64,000 nucleotides of DNA. It comes from Phenylobacterium soli. GTDB lineage: Bacteria; Pseudomonadota; Alphaproteobacteria; Caulobacterales; Caulobacteraceae. Location of the stretch: NCBI RefSeq assembly GCF_003254475.1, contig NZ_QFYQ01000001.1:1240001-1304000 (forward strand). The letters run 5' to 3'. Position numbers and translations under genes: made by a program. Below, piece by piece: positions 39,384-47,606 of the stretch; positions within the stretch are counted from its first letter, which is position 1, and each line of letters opens with the position of its first letter. A model generated the notes under the pieces. It had not been told where the DNA came from. It worked only from the letters and a program-made list of their open reading frames with translations, and did not search any database.

Positions 39384-40649
39384 GTGGAAGCGTACGATCT
39401 CGTCATCGTCGGCGGCGGCATCGGCGGCTCCGCCCTGGCGACCGTCATGGCCCGGGCCGGTCGCTCCGTCCTGCTGCTCGAACAGTCCGAGGCTTACGTC
39501 GACCGGGTGCGCGGCGAGTGGATCGCCCCCTGGGGCGTCGCCGAGGTCCAGCGCGTCGGCCTCTACGATCTCCTGATGTCGGCCGGCGGCCATCACATCA
39601 CCCGCCACGTCACCTACGACGAGACCCTCGACCCGGCCGCGGCCGAGGCCGCGCCCCTGCCGCTCGGCATCTTCCGCGAGGGCGTGCCGGGCCCGCTGTG
39701 TCTGGGCCATCCGCTGCACTGCCAGACCCTGTTCGACGCCGCCAAGGCGGCCGGCGCGAAGGCCCTGCGCGGCGTCCAGGTCACCGCCGTCACCGCCGGC
39801 GAAAATCCCGCCGTCGCCTTCGCGCACGACGGCCAGGCGCACGAAGCCCGCGCCAGGCTGATCGTCGGCGCCGACGGCCGCACCTCCCAGGTGCGCGAGG
39901 CGGTCGGCATTCCCCTGCTGCAGGATCCGCCCCACCACTGGTTCGCCGGCCTGCTGGTCGAGGGCGTCGAGGGCTGGGACCCGGAAGTCCAGGCGATCGG
40001 CACCGAGGACGAGTTCGGCTTCCTCGCCTTCCCGCAGGGCGGCGGCAAGGTGCGGGTCTACGGCGGCTATCCGCTCGACCAGGCCAGGCGCTTCAAGGGC
40101 GAGGACGGCGCCCGCCGCTTCCTCGACGCCTTCGCCCTGTCGTGCAGCCCCAACAACCGCGCCCTCGTCGCCGGCCGCCCGGCCGGCCCGCTCTACAGCT
40201 ACTTCAACGCCGACGCCTGGACCGAGCGGCCCTACGCCCCCGGGGTGGTGCTGGTCGGCGACGCCGCCGGCTGGAACGACCCGATCCTCGGCCTTGGCCT
40301 CTCGATCACCTACCGCGACGTGCGCATGGTCTCCGAGATCCTCAAGGCCGCCGACGACTGGTCAGCCCTCGACTTCTCCCCCTATGGCGAGGAGCGCTTC
40401 GAGCGCCTGCGCCGCCTGCGCTTCGTGGCCAAGATCCAGGCCAGCCTCGACATGGAGTTCGGCGAGGCGGCCCGCGAACGCCGCCGCAGCCTGTTCGAGC
40501 GCTCGGCCGCCGACCCCAGCCTCAAGGCCCACGCCTTCGCCGTCATGGCCGGGCCGGAGAGCCTGCCAGCCGAGCTCTTCACCGACGACCACCGCGCCCG
40601 CGTGCTGGGCGAAGCAGCCCCCCTGGCAAATCAAGTGGAGGACGCATGA
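39384..40649 (+). CDS. FAD-dependent monooxygenase
   Basis: A 421-residue flavoprotein of the p-hydroxybenzoate hydroxylase fold. It has the dinucleotide motif LVIVGGGIGGSALATVMARAG split as residues 7-27, GADGRTSQVR around 160-170 (the DG motif) and VLVGDAAGWNDPILGLGL around 290-307 (the GD motif). The start is GTG 39384 with AGGGAGCCGGGAA upstream. It probably hydroxylates or dehydrogenates an aromatic or polycyclic small molecule; no substrate can be named. The following gene overlaps its stop by four bases. Confidence 0.88.
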   Translation: MEAYDLVIVGGGIGGSALATVMARAGRSVLLLEQSEAYVDRVRGEWIAPWGVAEVQRVGLYDLLMSAGGHHITRHVTYDETLDPAAAEAAPLPLGIFREGVPGPLCLGHPLHCQTLFDAAKAAGAKALRGVQVTAVTAGENPAVAFAHDGQAHEARARLIVGADGRTSQVREAVGIPLLQDPPHHWFAGLLVEGVEGWDPEVQAIGTEDEFGFLAFPQGGGKVRVYGGYPLDQARRFKGEDGARRFLDAFALSCSPNNRALVAGRPAGPLYSYFNADAWTERPYAPGVVLVGDAAGWNDPILGLGLSITYRDVRMVSEILKAADDWSALDFSPYGEERFERLRRLRFVAKIQASLDMEFGEAARERRRSLFERSAADPSLKAHAFAVMAGPESLPAELFTDDHRARVLGEAAPLANQVEDA

Positions 40650-41011
40650 CCCTCGCCGGCGCCACCAAGCTCGACCTCGAGGCCTACAACGCCCGCTGGC
40701 TGAAGGCCTGGACCGACAAGGACGTCGAGGCCCTGGTCGGCTTCTACGCCCCGGCCTGCGTCTACAAGGACCCGCAGACCGCCGGCGGTCTTCAGGGCCG
40801 CGAGGCCCTGCGCGCCTATCTGACTGGCCTCTTCGCCGCCACCCCGGCCATGACCTACACCCCCGACGAGGTGTGGCCGATCGCCGGCGGCTACTGCGGC
40901 CGCTGGTACTGCGACATCGAGGGCGGCCAGCGGATGCGCGGCTTCGACCTCGTGCTGCTCGACGGCGAGCTGATCACCCTCAACGAAGTCTACGTCCACC
41001 CGCTGCCGTGA
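40646..41011 (+). CDS. NTF2-like (SnoaL-type) protein
   Basis: A 121-residue single-domain protein of the NTF2-like superfamily, with LDLEAYNARWLKAWTDKDVEALVGFYAPAC at the N-terminus (about residues 10-39), a VYKDPQTAGGLQGREAL helix, and the closing beta sheet (GRWYCDIEGG, DLVLLDGELITLNEVYVHP). Members act as cyclases, isomerases or binding proteins. It lies between an FAD monooxygenase and a phosphotransferase with four-base overlaps on both sides, so the three are one operon and may act on one substrate. Confidence 0.85.
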   Translation: MTLAGATKLDLEAYNARWLKAWTDKDVEALVGFYAPACVYKDPQTAGGLQGREALRAYLTGLFAATPAMTYTPDEVWPIAGGYCGRWYCDIEGGQRMRGFDLVLLDGELITLNEVYVHPLP

Positions 41012-42099
41012 CCGTCCTCACCCATCCCAAGACCGGGGCCGACATCCGTCCGCCCGCCGCCATCGACGGGCCCTGGCTGACCGCCGTCCTGCAGGGCGCC
41101 GGCGTCGACGCCGAGGTCGCCCGCGCGCGCCTCCAGCCGGTCGGCACCGGCCAGATCGGCGACAGCGTCCGCTTCCACCTGGAGTACGCCCGCCGCGGCC
41201 CCGGCGCGCCGGACACCCTGGTCGGCAAGTTCCCGGCCGCCGGCGCGGAGAGCCGCGCCACCGGCGTCGCCCTCGGCAACTACCTGCGCGAGGTGCGCTT
41301 CTATCAGGAGCTGGCGCCCAAGGCCCTGGTCAGCACCCCGCGCTGCTGGCTGGCCGACGTCGATCCCGCCACCAGCGACTTCGTCCTCATCATGGAGGAC
41401 CTCGCCCCCGCCGAGCAGGGCGACCAGCTGCGCGGCGTCACCCTGCACCAGGCCCGCCAGGTGGTCATCGAGGCGGCCCGCCTGCACGCTTCCCACTGGG
41501 CCGACGACCGGCTCGACGACCTGCCTTGGGTCTCCGGCTCCAGAGCCGCCCCGCCCAGCGCCGCCAACGAGGAGACCGTCATGGCCCTCTGGCAGGCGTT
41601 CAAGGACCGCTACGGCCCGCGCCTGCAATCCGACTGGGTCCAGGTCGGCGACTGGCTGGCGCCGCGGTTCGCCACCTTCGGCGCCGCCCACGACGGCCCG
41701 CGCTGCCTGACCCACAACGACTTCCGTCCCGACAACATGATGTTCGCCACCCCGCGCGGCGGCCATCCGGTGACGGTGCTCGACTGGCAGTCCTTCGCCT
41801 ATGGCGCCGGGGCGACCGACCTCGCCTACTTCCTGGCCGGCGCCCTGCCGGCCGCCGAGCTCGCCGCCCACGAGCCCGAGCTGCTCGAGCTCTACCTGCG
41901 CACCCTGCAGAGCCTCGGGGTCACCGGCTACGCCATGGCCGACCTCGAGCGGCACTACGCCCGCGGCGCCTACCTGCTGTTCGGCACCGCCTTCTTCGCG
42001 GCGATGATCGTCACCCAGACCGAGCGCGGCGACGAGATGTTCCTGCAGATGCTGGGCTCGGCGGCCGGCCACATGCTGCGGCACAGGGTGGTGGGCTAG
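41008..42099 (+). CDS. APH-type phosphotransferase
   Basis: A 363-residue member of the aminoglycoside phosphotransferase/EcKinase-like family. The catalytic loop is CLTHNDFRPDNMMF, with the Mg-binding DWQSF (DFG equivalent) after it; the ATP-binding lysine is probably in DTLVGKFPAA. The start is GTG 41008, overlapping the previous stop (GTGA). In this family related proteins phosphorylate hydroxylated small molecules such as steroids or ecdysteroids; together with the upstream monooxygenase this suggests hydroxylation followed by phosphorylation (inference). Confidence 0.85.
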   Translation: MTVLTHPKTGADIRPPAAIDGPWLTAVLQGAGVDAEVARARLQPVGTGQIGDSVRFHLEYARRGPGAPDTLVGKFPAAGAESRATGVALGNYLREVRFYQELAPKALVSTPRCWLADVDPATSDFVLIMEDLAPAEQGDQLRGVTLHQARQVVIEAARLHASHWADDRLDDLPWVSGSRAAPPSAANEETVMALWQAFKDRYGPRLQSDWVQVGDWLAPRFATFGAAHDGPRCLTHNDFRPDNMMFATPRGGHPVTVLDWQSFAYGAGATDLAYFLAGALPAAELAAHEPELLELYLRTLQSLGVTGYAMADLERHYARGAYLLFGTAFFAAMIVTQTERGDEMFLQMLGSAAGHMLRHRVVG

Positions 42100-42108
42100 G
42101 GCAGGGGC

Positions 42109-42771
42109 TTACGGCAGCTTCCACACGGCGGTCTTCTTGACCTCCATGTCCTCCAGCTCCCGCGTCGTCGGCACCTGGTATTCGGCCAGCTTGGTCAGGC
42201 CCTGGCGCGGGAAATAGCTGCGGCCAGGATCGCCGATCAGCACCGTGGCGCCGGCCGCCCGGGCCTGGCCCAGCCAGGCCATGACCCGCTCGGCCAGCGG
42301 CTTCTCGTAGCAGATGTCGCCCGCCAGGATGACGCTCGCCCAGGCGGGCGGCGGCGCGTCCAGCAGGTTCTCCGCGGTGAAGTCCACCTCCACCCCGTTG
42401 GCCTGGGCGTTCAGCTCCGTGGCGGCCTCGCAGAACGGGTCGATGTCCGCCGCCAGCACCCGCGCCGCCCCGGCCTTCTTGGCGGCGATGGCGACGATCC
42501 CGGATCCCGAGGCGAAGTCCACCACCCCGTGGCCGGTGACGATCTGCGGGTTATCGAGGGTGTAGCGCGCCAGCGCCTGCCCGCCCGCCCAGGCGAAGGC
42601 CCAGAACGGCGGCGGCAGCCCGATCTCCTCCAGCGCCTCCTCGGTCATCTTCCAGATCGGGGTGATCTCGGAGGCCACGTGCAGCGCAAGCTCCGGCGTG
42701 TGCGGCGGGGGCTCCAGGGTGGTGTTCTGAAGGATGAAGGCGCGCCGGCCTTGCAGGCTCTGCTCGATCAC
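42109..42771 (-). CDS. Class I SAM-dependent protein methyltransferase (EtfB-KMT-like)
   Basis: A 220-residue methyltransferase. Motif I is GVVDFASGSGIVAIAAKKAGA, read as two parts around residues 85-105, motif II AARVLAADIDPF, and WASVILAGDICYEKPLAERV holds the post-II region (DxxY-like). The layout resembles the methyltransferase-16 family, including the ETF-beta lysine methyltransferase. The start is GTG 42771, overlapping the desaturase stop by four bases (GTGA), which fixes the start. It converges on the phosphotransferase with a nine-base gap. Confidence 0.85.
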   Translation of the reverse strand: MIEQSLQGRRAFILQNTTLEPPPHTPELALHVASEITPIWKMTEEALEEIGLPPPFWAFAWAGGQALARYTLDNPQIVTGHGVVDFASGSGIVAIAAKKAGAARVLAADIDPFCEAATELNAQANGVEVDFTAENLLDAPPPAWASVILAGDICYEKPLAERVMAWLGQARAAGATVLIGDPGRSYFPRQGLTKLAEYQVPTTRELEDMEVKKTAVWKLP

Positions 42772-43724
42772 GCCGCGGCCGCGACCGTCTCGGGCTTGGA
42801 GGAGGCCAGCCGCAGCACCTCGGCGTAGCTGCCGGCGCTCAGCATCTGCGGGAACACGCCCTTGGCCTTCAGCATCCGCTGCACCTTGGGCAGGTTGTAG
42901 CAGGGCACATGCATGAACATGTGGTGCTCGCAGTGGTAGTTCACATAGTAGGGCGCCAGGAACGCCCGCTCGATCAGGTTGGCGTGGGTCGAGCGCGCGT
43001 GGCGCAGCGGGTCGGGCTCGTTCTTCGCCACGCAGGCGTGCTCGGCGATGTTGCGCAGCCGGGTGATCATCGGCAGCCAGGTCGCCTGCGGGACCAGCCA
43101 CAACACCGGCCATACCCACCACAGCCCGAACGGGGCCGTCAGGGCCAGCGTCACGGCCATACCGGTGAAGAAGCGCTTCCGCCGCACGACCGCGTCCTTG
43201 AGGATCGGCCACAGCGGCTCGCCGGGCTTGCGCTCGCGGATCCGCGAAACGAGGCCCGACCACTTCTGCTTGTAGTAGGTCTGACCGGTCAGATCGCGGA
43301 CGATCTTGCGGCGCAGCGAGATGCGGGTGATCGGGAACGGCGCCGAGAGGCCGAGGTCCGGATCCTCCGCCTGCTGGGCGTACTTGTGGTGCCCCAGGTG
43401 GTAGGGCCGGTAGGGCCCAAGGTCGCCGGTGGTCAGGTGGTTGCCGACCCAGTCGTTGACCTTCAGGTTCGGGTGCAGCGCCCCGTGCGCGGCGTCGTGC
43501 ATCAGGATGGCGAGGCCGAGCTGGCGGCCGCCGATGATGGCGATGGCCAGCGGGATGGTCACCGGCCACAGCACCGCCATGGCTCCGGCCAGGCCGATCA
43601 CGCTCCAGGCGTGCGCCACCATCGCCGGGCCCTTCCAGGCCGACCGGCGCGACAGCGGCGCCCATTCCTCGGGCGAGAAGTAGGTCTTCGGATCGACGCG
43701 TGCGGCCACGGACATGGCCGCCAT
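42768..43724 (-). CDS. Membrane fatty acid desaturase
   Basis: A 318-residue di-iron membrane desaturase. The three histidine boxes are present: HDAAH (about residue 76), HLGHH (about 111) and HCEHH (about 252). Four membrane segments lie between the boxes. It would introduce a double bond in an acyl chain or hydroxylate a carotenoid-type ring. ATG 43724 is the first Met; ATG 43715 is possible. The methyltransferase gene is translationally coupled behind it. Confidence 0.88.
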   Translation of the reverse strand: MAAMSVAARVDPKTYFSPEEWAPLSRRSAWKGPAMVAHAWSVIGLAGAMAVLWPVTIPLAIAIIGGRQLGLAILMHDAAHGALHPNLKVNDWVGNHLTTGDLGPYRPYHLGHHKYAQQAEDPDLGLSAPFPITRISLRRKIVRDLTGQTYYKQKWSGLVSRIRERKPGEPLWPILKDAVVRRKRFFTGMAVTLALTAPFGLWWVWPVLWLVPQATWLPMITRLRNIAEHACVAKNEPDPLRHARSTHANLIERAFLAPYYVNYHCEHHMFMHVPCYNLPKVQRMLKAKGVFPQMLSAGSYAEVLRLASSKPETVAAAA

Positions 43725-43847
43725 CTTACCGCCGATAACCGTGCGATGACAGGCTGACCGCAGGGAAACGCCTCCCGCCGGGAAACGCCCCCCGGGAAAC
43801 GCCCCAGGCCACGCGCGACAGCGCGCCCCATGTCGAACCCCGAAAAT

Positions 43848-43912
43848 CACGAAAGACGCGAACCGCCGTGCTGCCGGCCCTGCATCGTTTCGTGTTTTTC
43901 GTGTCTTTCGTG
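43848..43912. repeat. Inverted repeat CACGAAAGAC...GTCTTTCGTG
   Basis: The 10-bp arms are at 43848-43857 and 43903-43912. The second arm is part of a short tandem pattern with TTCGTG three times. It lies between the desaturase and ubiA, and looks like an intergenic repeat rather than a terminator, as the loop is 45 bases. Confidence 0.55.
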
Positions 43913-43930
43913 GTCGGACTTCTCTGCGCG

Positions 43931-44854
43931 TCAGACGCGGCCGGCGCCGGCCGCTAGGCCCACGAACAGTATCAGCCCGGCCCAGGTGTTCGACTTGAAG
44001 AGCACGAGGGCGAGCCGCGGCTGGTCGATCTTCACCCGCCGGGCCTGCAGCCACAGCAGGGTGGCGTAGAGCGCCAGGCCCGGGGTGAAGAAGAGGCTGA
44101 GGTCCGCCGTCCAGGCCGCCGCCAGCGCCAGGGCCACGGCCACCGCGTAGAACATCGCCACCGCCCGCGGTGCGCCGGCGCCGAGCCGCCGGGCCGAGGA
44201 CTTCACCCCGGCCAGGGCGTCGTCCTCGAGGTCCTGGATCGCGTAGATCGTGTCGTAGCCGAGGGTCCAGAAGATGCCGCCCGCATAGAGCAGCAGGGCC
44301 GGCGCCTCGATCACCCCGGTCGCCGCGGCGAAGCCCAGAAGGGCGCCCCAGTTGAAGGTCAGCCCCAGCCAGGCCTGCGGCCACCAGGTGATCCGCTTCA
44401 TGAACGGATAGGCCGCCACCAGCGCCAGCGACCCGGCGCCCAGACCGATGGCCAGCGGCCCCATGGTCAGGAGCACCCCCAGCGAGATCAGGCAGCAGAG
44501 GGCCACGAAGGCCCAGGCCTGCCAGACCTTGATCTGCCCCGCCGGGATCGGCCGCCCGGCGGTCCGCGCCACCTTGGCGTCGAAGTCGCGGTCGACGATG
44601 TCGTTGTAGGCGCAGCCCGCCGCCCGCATCAGCGCCGCCCCGACGAAGAACTCGACCAGCAGCTTCCAGTCCGGCGCGCGCCCGGCCATGGCGCCGGCCA
44701 GGGCGATGCCCTGCCAGCCTGGCAGCATCAGCAGCCAGATCCCCGTCGGCCGGTCGAACCGCCCCAGCCGCAGCCAGGGCCGCGACCAGGCCGGCGCATA
44801 CCGGTCGACCCAGTTGGCCGGGGCGGCGTCGGGCAGGGGCGCGGTCGTCGTCAT
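43931..44854 (-). CDS. ubiA: 4-hydroxybenzoate polyprenyltransferase
   Basis: Attaches the polyprenyl tail to 4-hydroxybenzoate in ubiquinone synthesis, in the inner membrane. The 307 residues have about eight hydrophobic segments and both Asp-rich motifs: NDIVDRDFDAKVART and DTIYAIQDLEDD. RPIPAGQIKVWQ is also typical. The length is normal. It is divergent from the DUF1223 gene, with a 44-base gap. Confidence 0.95.
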   Translation of the reverse strand: MTTTAPLPDAAPANWVDRYAPAWSRPWLRLGRFDRPTGIWLLMLPGWQGIALAGAMAGRAPDWKLLVEFFVGAALMRAAGCAYNDIVDRDFDAKVARTAGRPIPAGQIKVWQAWAFVALCCLISLGVLLTMGPLAIGLGAGSLALVAAYPFMKRITWWPQAWLGLTFNWGALLGFAAATGVIEAPALLLYAGGIFWTLGYDTIYAIQDLEDDALAGVKSSARRLGAGAPRAVAMFYAVAVALALAAAWTADLSLFFTPGLALYATLLWLQARRVKIDQPRLALVLFKSNTWAGLILFVGLAAGAGRV

Positions 44855-44898
44855 GCGCCTGATGTAACCGAACCGCGCGCCATGGCGAACTCATCGGC

Positions 44899-45618
44899 AT
44901 GCAATACGCTCGCCGCCCGTCCTCCGCGCGTCTCGCTCCCGCACTGTTGGCCGGCGCGCTTCTAGCTGGAACCTCCGCCTCGCGCGCCCTCGCCGCCGAC
45001 GCGCGCCATCCGGTGGTCATCGAGCTCTTCCAGAGCCAGGGCTGTTCCTCCTGTCCGCCGGCCAACGCCAATCTCGCCGCCGTGGCCGACCGGCCCGAGG
45101 TCCTCGCCCTGTCCTTCAGCGTCACCTACTGGGACCAGCTCGGCTGGAAGGACACCTTCGCCCGGCCGTCTTACACCGCGCGCCAGTGGGACTACGCCCG
45201 CGCGCTCCGCCATCCCAACGTCTACACGCCCCAGGTGGTGGTGAACGGCCGCAAGGACGGGGTGGGCGTCGATCCGCGCGCCTTCGCGGCCCTGGTCGCC
45301 GCCGCCGACCGCGGCGCCTCGAGGCCGGACGTCGAGATCGCCCCGGACGCCGTCCGCATCGGAGCGGGGCAGGGGAGCGCCGAGGTCTGGCTCGCCCGCT
45401 ACGACCCACGCGTGCTCCAGGTGCCGATCCGGCGCGGCGAGAACGGCGGCAAGACCCTGCCGCACAAGAACATCGTCAGGCAGCTCGTGCGCCTGGGCGC
45501 CTGGACCGGCCGGCCGCAGACCCTCCGCCTGCCGGCCGCGCAGGAGCCCGGCCTGCGGACGGCGGTGTTCCTCCAGGCTGGCAAGGGCGGCCCGATCCTG
45601 GCCGCCGCCAAGGGCTGA
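44899..45618 (+). CDS. DUF1223 thioredoxin-like exported protein
   Basis: A 239-residue protein with a signal peptide (about 1-33, cutting after SRALA) and a thioredoxin-like domain: VVIELFQSQGCSSCPPANA (about 40-58) holds a CxxC active site, followed by VTYWDQLGWKDTF and YTPQVVVNG (cis-Pro region). This is the DUF1223 family of putative periplasmic or secreted redox proteins. The function is unknown beyond that. Confidence 0.9.
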   Translation: MQYARRPSSARLAPALLAGALLAGTSASRALAADARHPVVIELFQSQGCSSCPPANANLAAVADRPEVLALSFSVTYWDQLGWKDTFARPSYTARQWDYARALRHPNVYTPQVVVNGRKDGVGVDPRAFAALVAAADRGASRPDVEIAPDAVRIGAGQGSAEVWLARYDPRVLQVPIRRGENGGKTLPHKNIVRQLVRLGAWTGRPQTLRLPAAQEPGLRTAVFLQAGKGGPILAAAKG

Positions 45619-45652
45619 CCGCTCAGGTCGACATCGACGGCGTGAGATCTCG

Positions 45653-45690
45653 TGTGATCCCGGTCTTCTCCGGTCGAAACCGGGATGACA
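45653..45690. terminator. Hairpin after the DUF1223 gene
   Basis: The arms TGTGATCCCGGT (45653-45664) and ACCGGGATGACA (45679-45690) pair over 12 bases with one mismatch, 34 bases after the stop codon. There is no T-run. It may also be a dispersed repeat. Confidence 0.5.
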
Positions 45691-45784
45691 CGGACGGGGG
45701 AAGTCGCCCTTCTGCGTTTTCCGCGGTCAAAAAACTCGCCCCGGAAATTTGCCTTTCCGGGATTTTCATGTTCTACTTTTGTTC

Positions 45785-46411
45785 ATGGTGACCGAGGTCG
45801 ATCTCCAGGCTGGCCTGAGCCGTCTGTTCCATCTCGGGATGGAGCTGGCCGAGCGCATCCAGCAGGACGCCATGGAGGCCGAGGAGCCCGCCGACCGGGC
45901 CAAGCTCGCCACCGCCTTCCACCGCATCTCCCGCTCGGTCCGTCAGACCGCCGCGCTGAAGCTGCGCCTCGAGCGTGAGGCCAAGCGCGCGGTCCGCGAG
46001 GACCAAGCGGCGGTCCGCGCCGACCGTGAGCGCCAGGTCGACCTGCGCAAGACCAAGGTGAAAGCCCAGGTCGAACAGCTCATCTGGACCGAGCACGAGG
46101 GCGAGGAGGCCGACCGGTGCGAGTCCATCCTCGACGATCTCCTCGACGCCGACGCCCTCCAAGACGACTTCCTCGACCAGGACCTCGACACCCAGGTCGC
46201 CCGCCTCGCCATCGACCTGAACCTTCCTTCTCCCCTTGCGGGAGAAGGTGGCGGGCGCAGCCCGACGGATGAGGGGTCGATGAACCTTTCCGCAAGAATA
46301 GCTCCGATCCCATGCCATCCCCCCGACGCGCCCGCGCATTGCGCCAGGCCGCACCCGCCACCGAACGAAGGCTCTGGAGCCTCCTCAGGAACCGGCGGCT
46401 GGACGGACTGA
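45785..46411 (+). CDS. Coiled-coil protein with a repeat-derived C-terminus
   Basis: A 208-residue protein. Residues 1-150 are highly charged and helical (EVDLQAGLSRLFHLGMELAE, LEREAKRAVREDQAAVRADR, then an acidic stretch), probably a coiled coil; I recognise no named family. From about residue 148 the sequence changes to LPSPLAGEGGGRSPTDEG and then an irregular Pro-rich tail, which is the translation of the palindromic repeat at 46226-46280. The repeat seems to have replaced the original end of the gene, and the tail overlaps the DUF559 gene by 100 bases. ATG 45785 is used; a TTG at 45749 is possible. Confidence 0.7.
   Translation: MVTEVDLQAGLSRLFHLGMELAERIQQDAMEAEEPADRAKLATAFHRISRSVRQTAALKLRLEREAKRAVREDQAAVRADRERQVDLRKTKVKAQVEQLIWTEHEGEEADRCESILDDLLDADALQDDFLDQDLDTQVARLAIDLNLPSPLAGEGGGRSPTDEGSMNLSARIAPIPCHPPDAPAHCARPHPPPNEGSGASSGTGGWTD
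46226..46280. repeat. Two-hairpin palindromic repeat, copy 1
   Basis: Hairpin A CCTTCTCCC-CTTGC-GGGAGAAGG (46226-46248), hairpin B CGGGC-GCA-GCCCG (46252-46264) and the tail CGGATGAGGGG. The same unit occurs in reverse orientation at 46651-46708, beyond the DUF559 gene. Confidence 0.85.
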
Positions 46412-46644
46412 AGTTCCGGCGTCAGGCGCCCATCGGCGTCTACGTCGTCGATTTCCTCTGCCTTCGACACCGGCTGGTGATCGAGGCGGATGGGCCCTTC
46501 CATGATCCCGAGCGTGACACCGTGCGCGACGCCTGGCTGGCGGCGCAGGGATTCCGTGTGCTGCGCTTCACCAACCGGGAGGTCGACGTCGCCGAACGCG
46601 TGCTCGACCAGATTCTGCAAGCCGTCGAAGCGCGGCGTAGCTGA
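46312..46644 (+). CDS. DUF559 endonuclease-like protein
   Basis: A 110-residue protein of the DUF559 family, related to the Vsr/PD-(D/E)XK nuclease fold. It has ATERRLWSLLRNRRLDGLKF, FRRQAPIGVYVVDFLCLRHR and LVIEADGPFHD, which holds the Asp and Glu expected for a metal-binding nuclease site, followed by RVLRFTNREV. It is bracketed by two inverted copies of a palindromic repeat 31 bases upstream and six bases downstream, so gene plus repeats form a unit of about 480 bases. Confidence 0.88.
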   Translation: MPSPRRARALRQAAPATERRLWSLLRNRRLDGLKFRRQAPIGVYVVDFLCLRHRLVIEADGPFHDPERDTVRDAWLAAQGFRVLRFTNREVDVAERVLDQILQAVEARRS

Positions 46645-46650
46645 ACTGAT

Positions 46651-46708
46651 CTTCAACCCCTCATCCGTCAGCCTCCGGCTGACACCTTCTCCCGCAAGGG
46701 GAGAAGGA
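46651..46708. repeat. Two-hairpin palindromic repeat, copy 2 (inverted)
   Basis: Read leftward this matches copy 1: hairpin A CCTTCTCCC-GCAAG-GGGAGAAGG (46685-46707), hairpin B GTCAGCC-TCC-GGCTGAC (46667-46683), tail CGGATGAGGGG. Hairpin B differs in sequence from copy 1 but keeps the stem, which is compensatory change. Confidence 0.85.
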
Positions 46709-46776
46709 CATCTTCGGGGGAGAAGGTTTCCTCATCCCCACTTCCTTCCGCCCGCCTCCTCGCTAGAACACCCCCG

Positions 46777-47496
46777 ATGATCCGCCTCTTCGTGCCCGAC
46801 TCCCTCGCGCCGACCGTCCGGCTCGCCCTCGACGAGGGCCAGAGCCGCTACCTCGCCGCCGTCATGCGCCTCGCCGCCGGCGACGAGCTGCTGGTGTTCA
46901 ACGGCCGCGACGGCGAGTGGCGCGCGGTGGTGGAGAGCGTCGGCAAACGCGCCGTCACCCTCGACGTCCAGGCCCAGACCCGGCCTCAGGCCGTCGGGCC
47001 CGACCTCGATCTCGTCATCGCCCTCGTCAAGCGCGCCCGCCTGGAGACCATCGTCGAGAAGGCCGCCGAGCTCGGCGCGGCCCGCGTCCGGCTCGTCATC
47101 ACCGAGCGCACCAACGCCGACCACACCCGCGTCGACCGGCTGCAGGCCATCGCCGTCGAGGCCGCCGAGCAGACCGGCCGGCTCGATGTCCCGCAGGTCG
47201 TCGAGCCGGTGAAGCTGGAGCGCCTGATCGCCGACTGGCCGGCCGGCCGCCGGCTGCTGTTCTGCGACGAGGCCGGCGACGCCAGGCCCGCGCTGGAGGC
47301 GCTCGCCGGCCAGCCCGCCGCGCCCTGGGCGGTGCTGATCGGCCCCGAAGGCGGCTTCTCGCCCGCCGAGCGCGCCCGCCTGCGCGAGCTCGCCTTCGCC
47401 ACGCCCGCGACCCTCGGGCCCCGCATCCTGCGCGCCGACACCGCCGCCATCGCCGCGCTAACGCTTTGGCAGGCCAAGCTCGGCGACTGGACTTGA
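46777..47496 (+). CDS. rsmE: 16S rRNA (uracil-1498-N3)-methyltransferase
   Basis: A 239-residue SPOUT-family enzyme that methylates U1498 of 16S rRNA. It has an N-terminal PUA-like domain (about 1-70) and the C-terminal knot with LIGPEGGFSPAERARLRE and TLGPRILRADTAAIAAL, the SAM-binding loops. ITERTNADHTRVDRLQAIAVEAAEQ fits the family's ERS/EQ motif (usually SER.... EQ). The length is normal. Confidence 0.94.
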   Translation: MIRLFVPDSLAPTVRLALDEGQSRYLAAVMRLAAGDELLVFNGRDGEWRAVVESVGKRAVTLDVQAQTRPQAVGPDLDLVIALVKRARLETIVEKAAELGAARVRLVITERTNADHTRVDRLQAIAVEAAEQTGRLDVPQVVEPVKLERLIADWPAGRRLLFCDEAGDARPALEALAGQPAAPWAVLIGPEGGFSPAERARLRELAFATPATLGPRILRADTAAIAALTLWQAKLGDWT

Positions 47497-47606
47497 GCTT
47501 GGCGGATTTGCGCCCACTTAGCTAAGCGACGTAAAGATTGCCGCCGCTGGACCTCGCCCTCCTCTCATCGGTTGTGGGCGAACCGGGTTGGGCTGGGAGG
47601 AAGTGT

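Noticed and set aside
43848..43912. CRISPR-like array from the TTCGTG tandem pattern
   Set aside because: Units are only six bases with no regular spacers; it is a short inverted repeat.
43768..45125. Long upstream extension of the desaturase frame
   Set aside because: It runs out of frame through ubiA and the intergenic repeat; the histidine-box protein begins at 43724.
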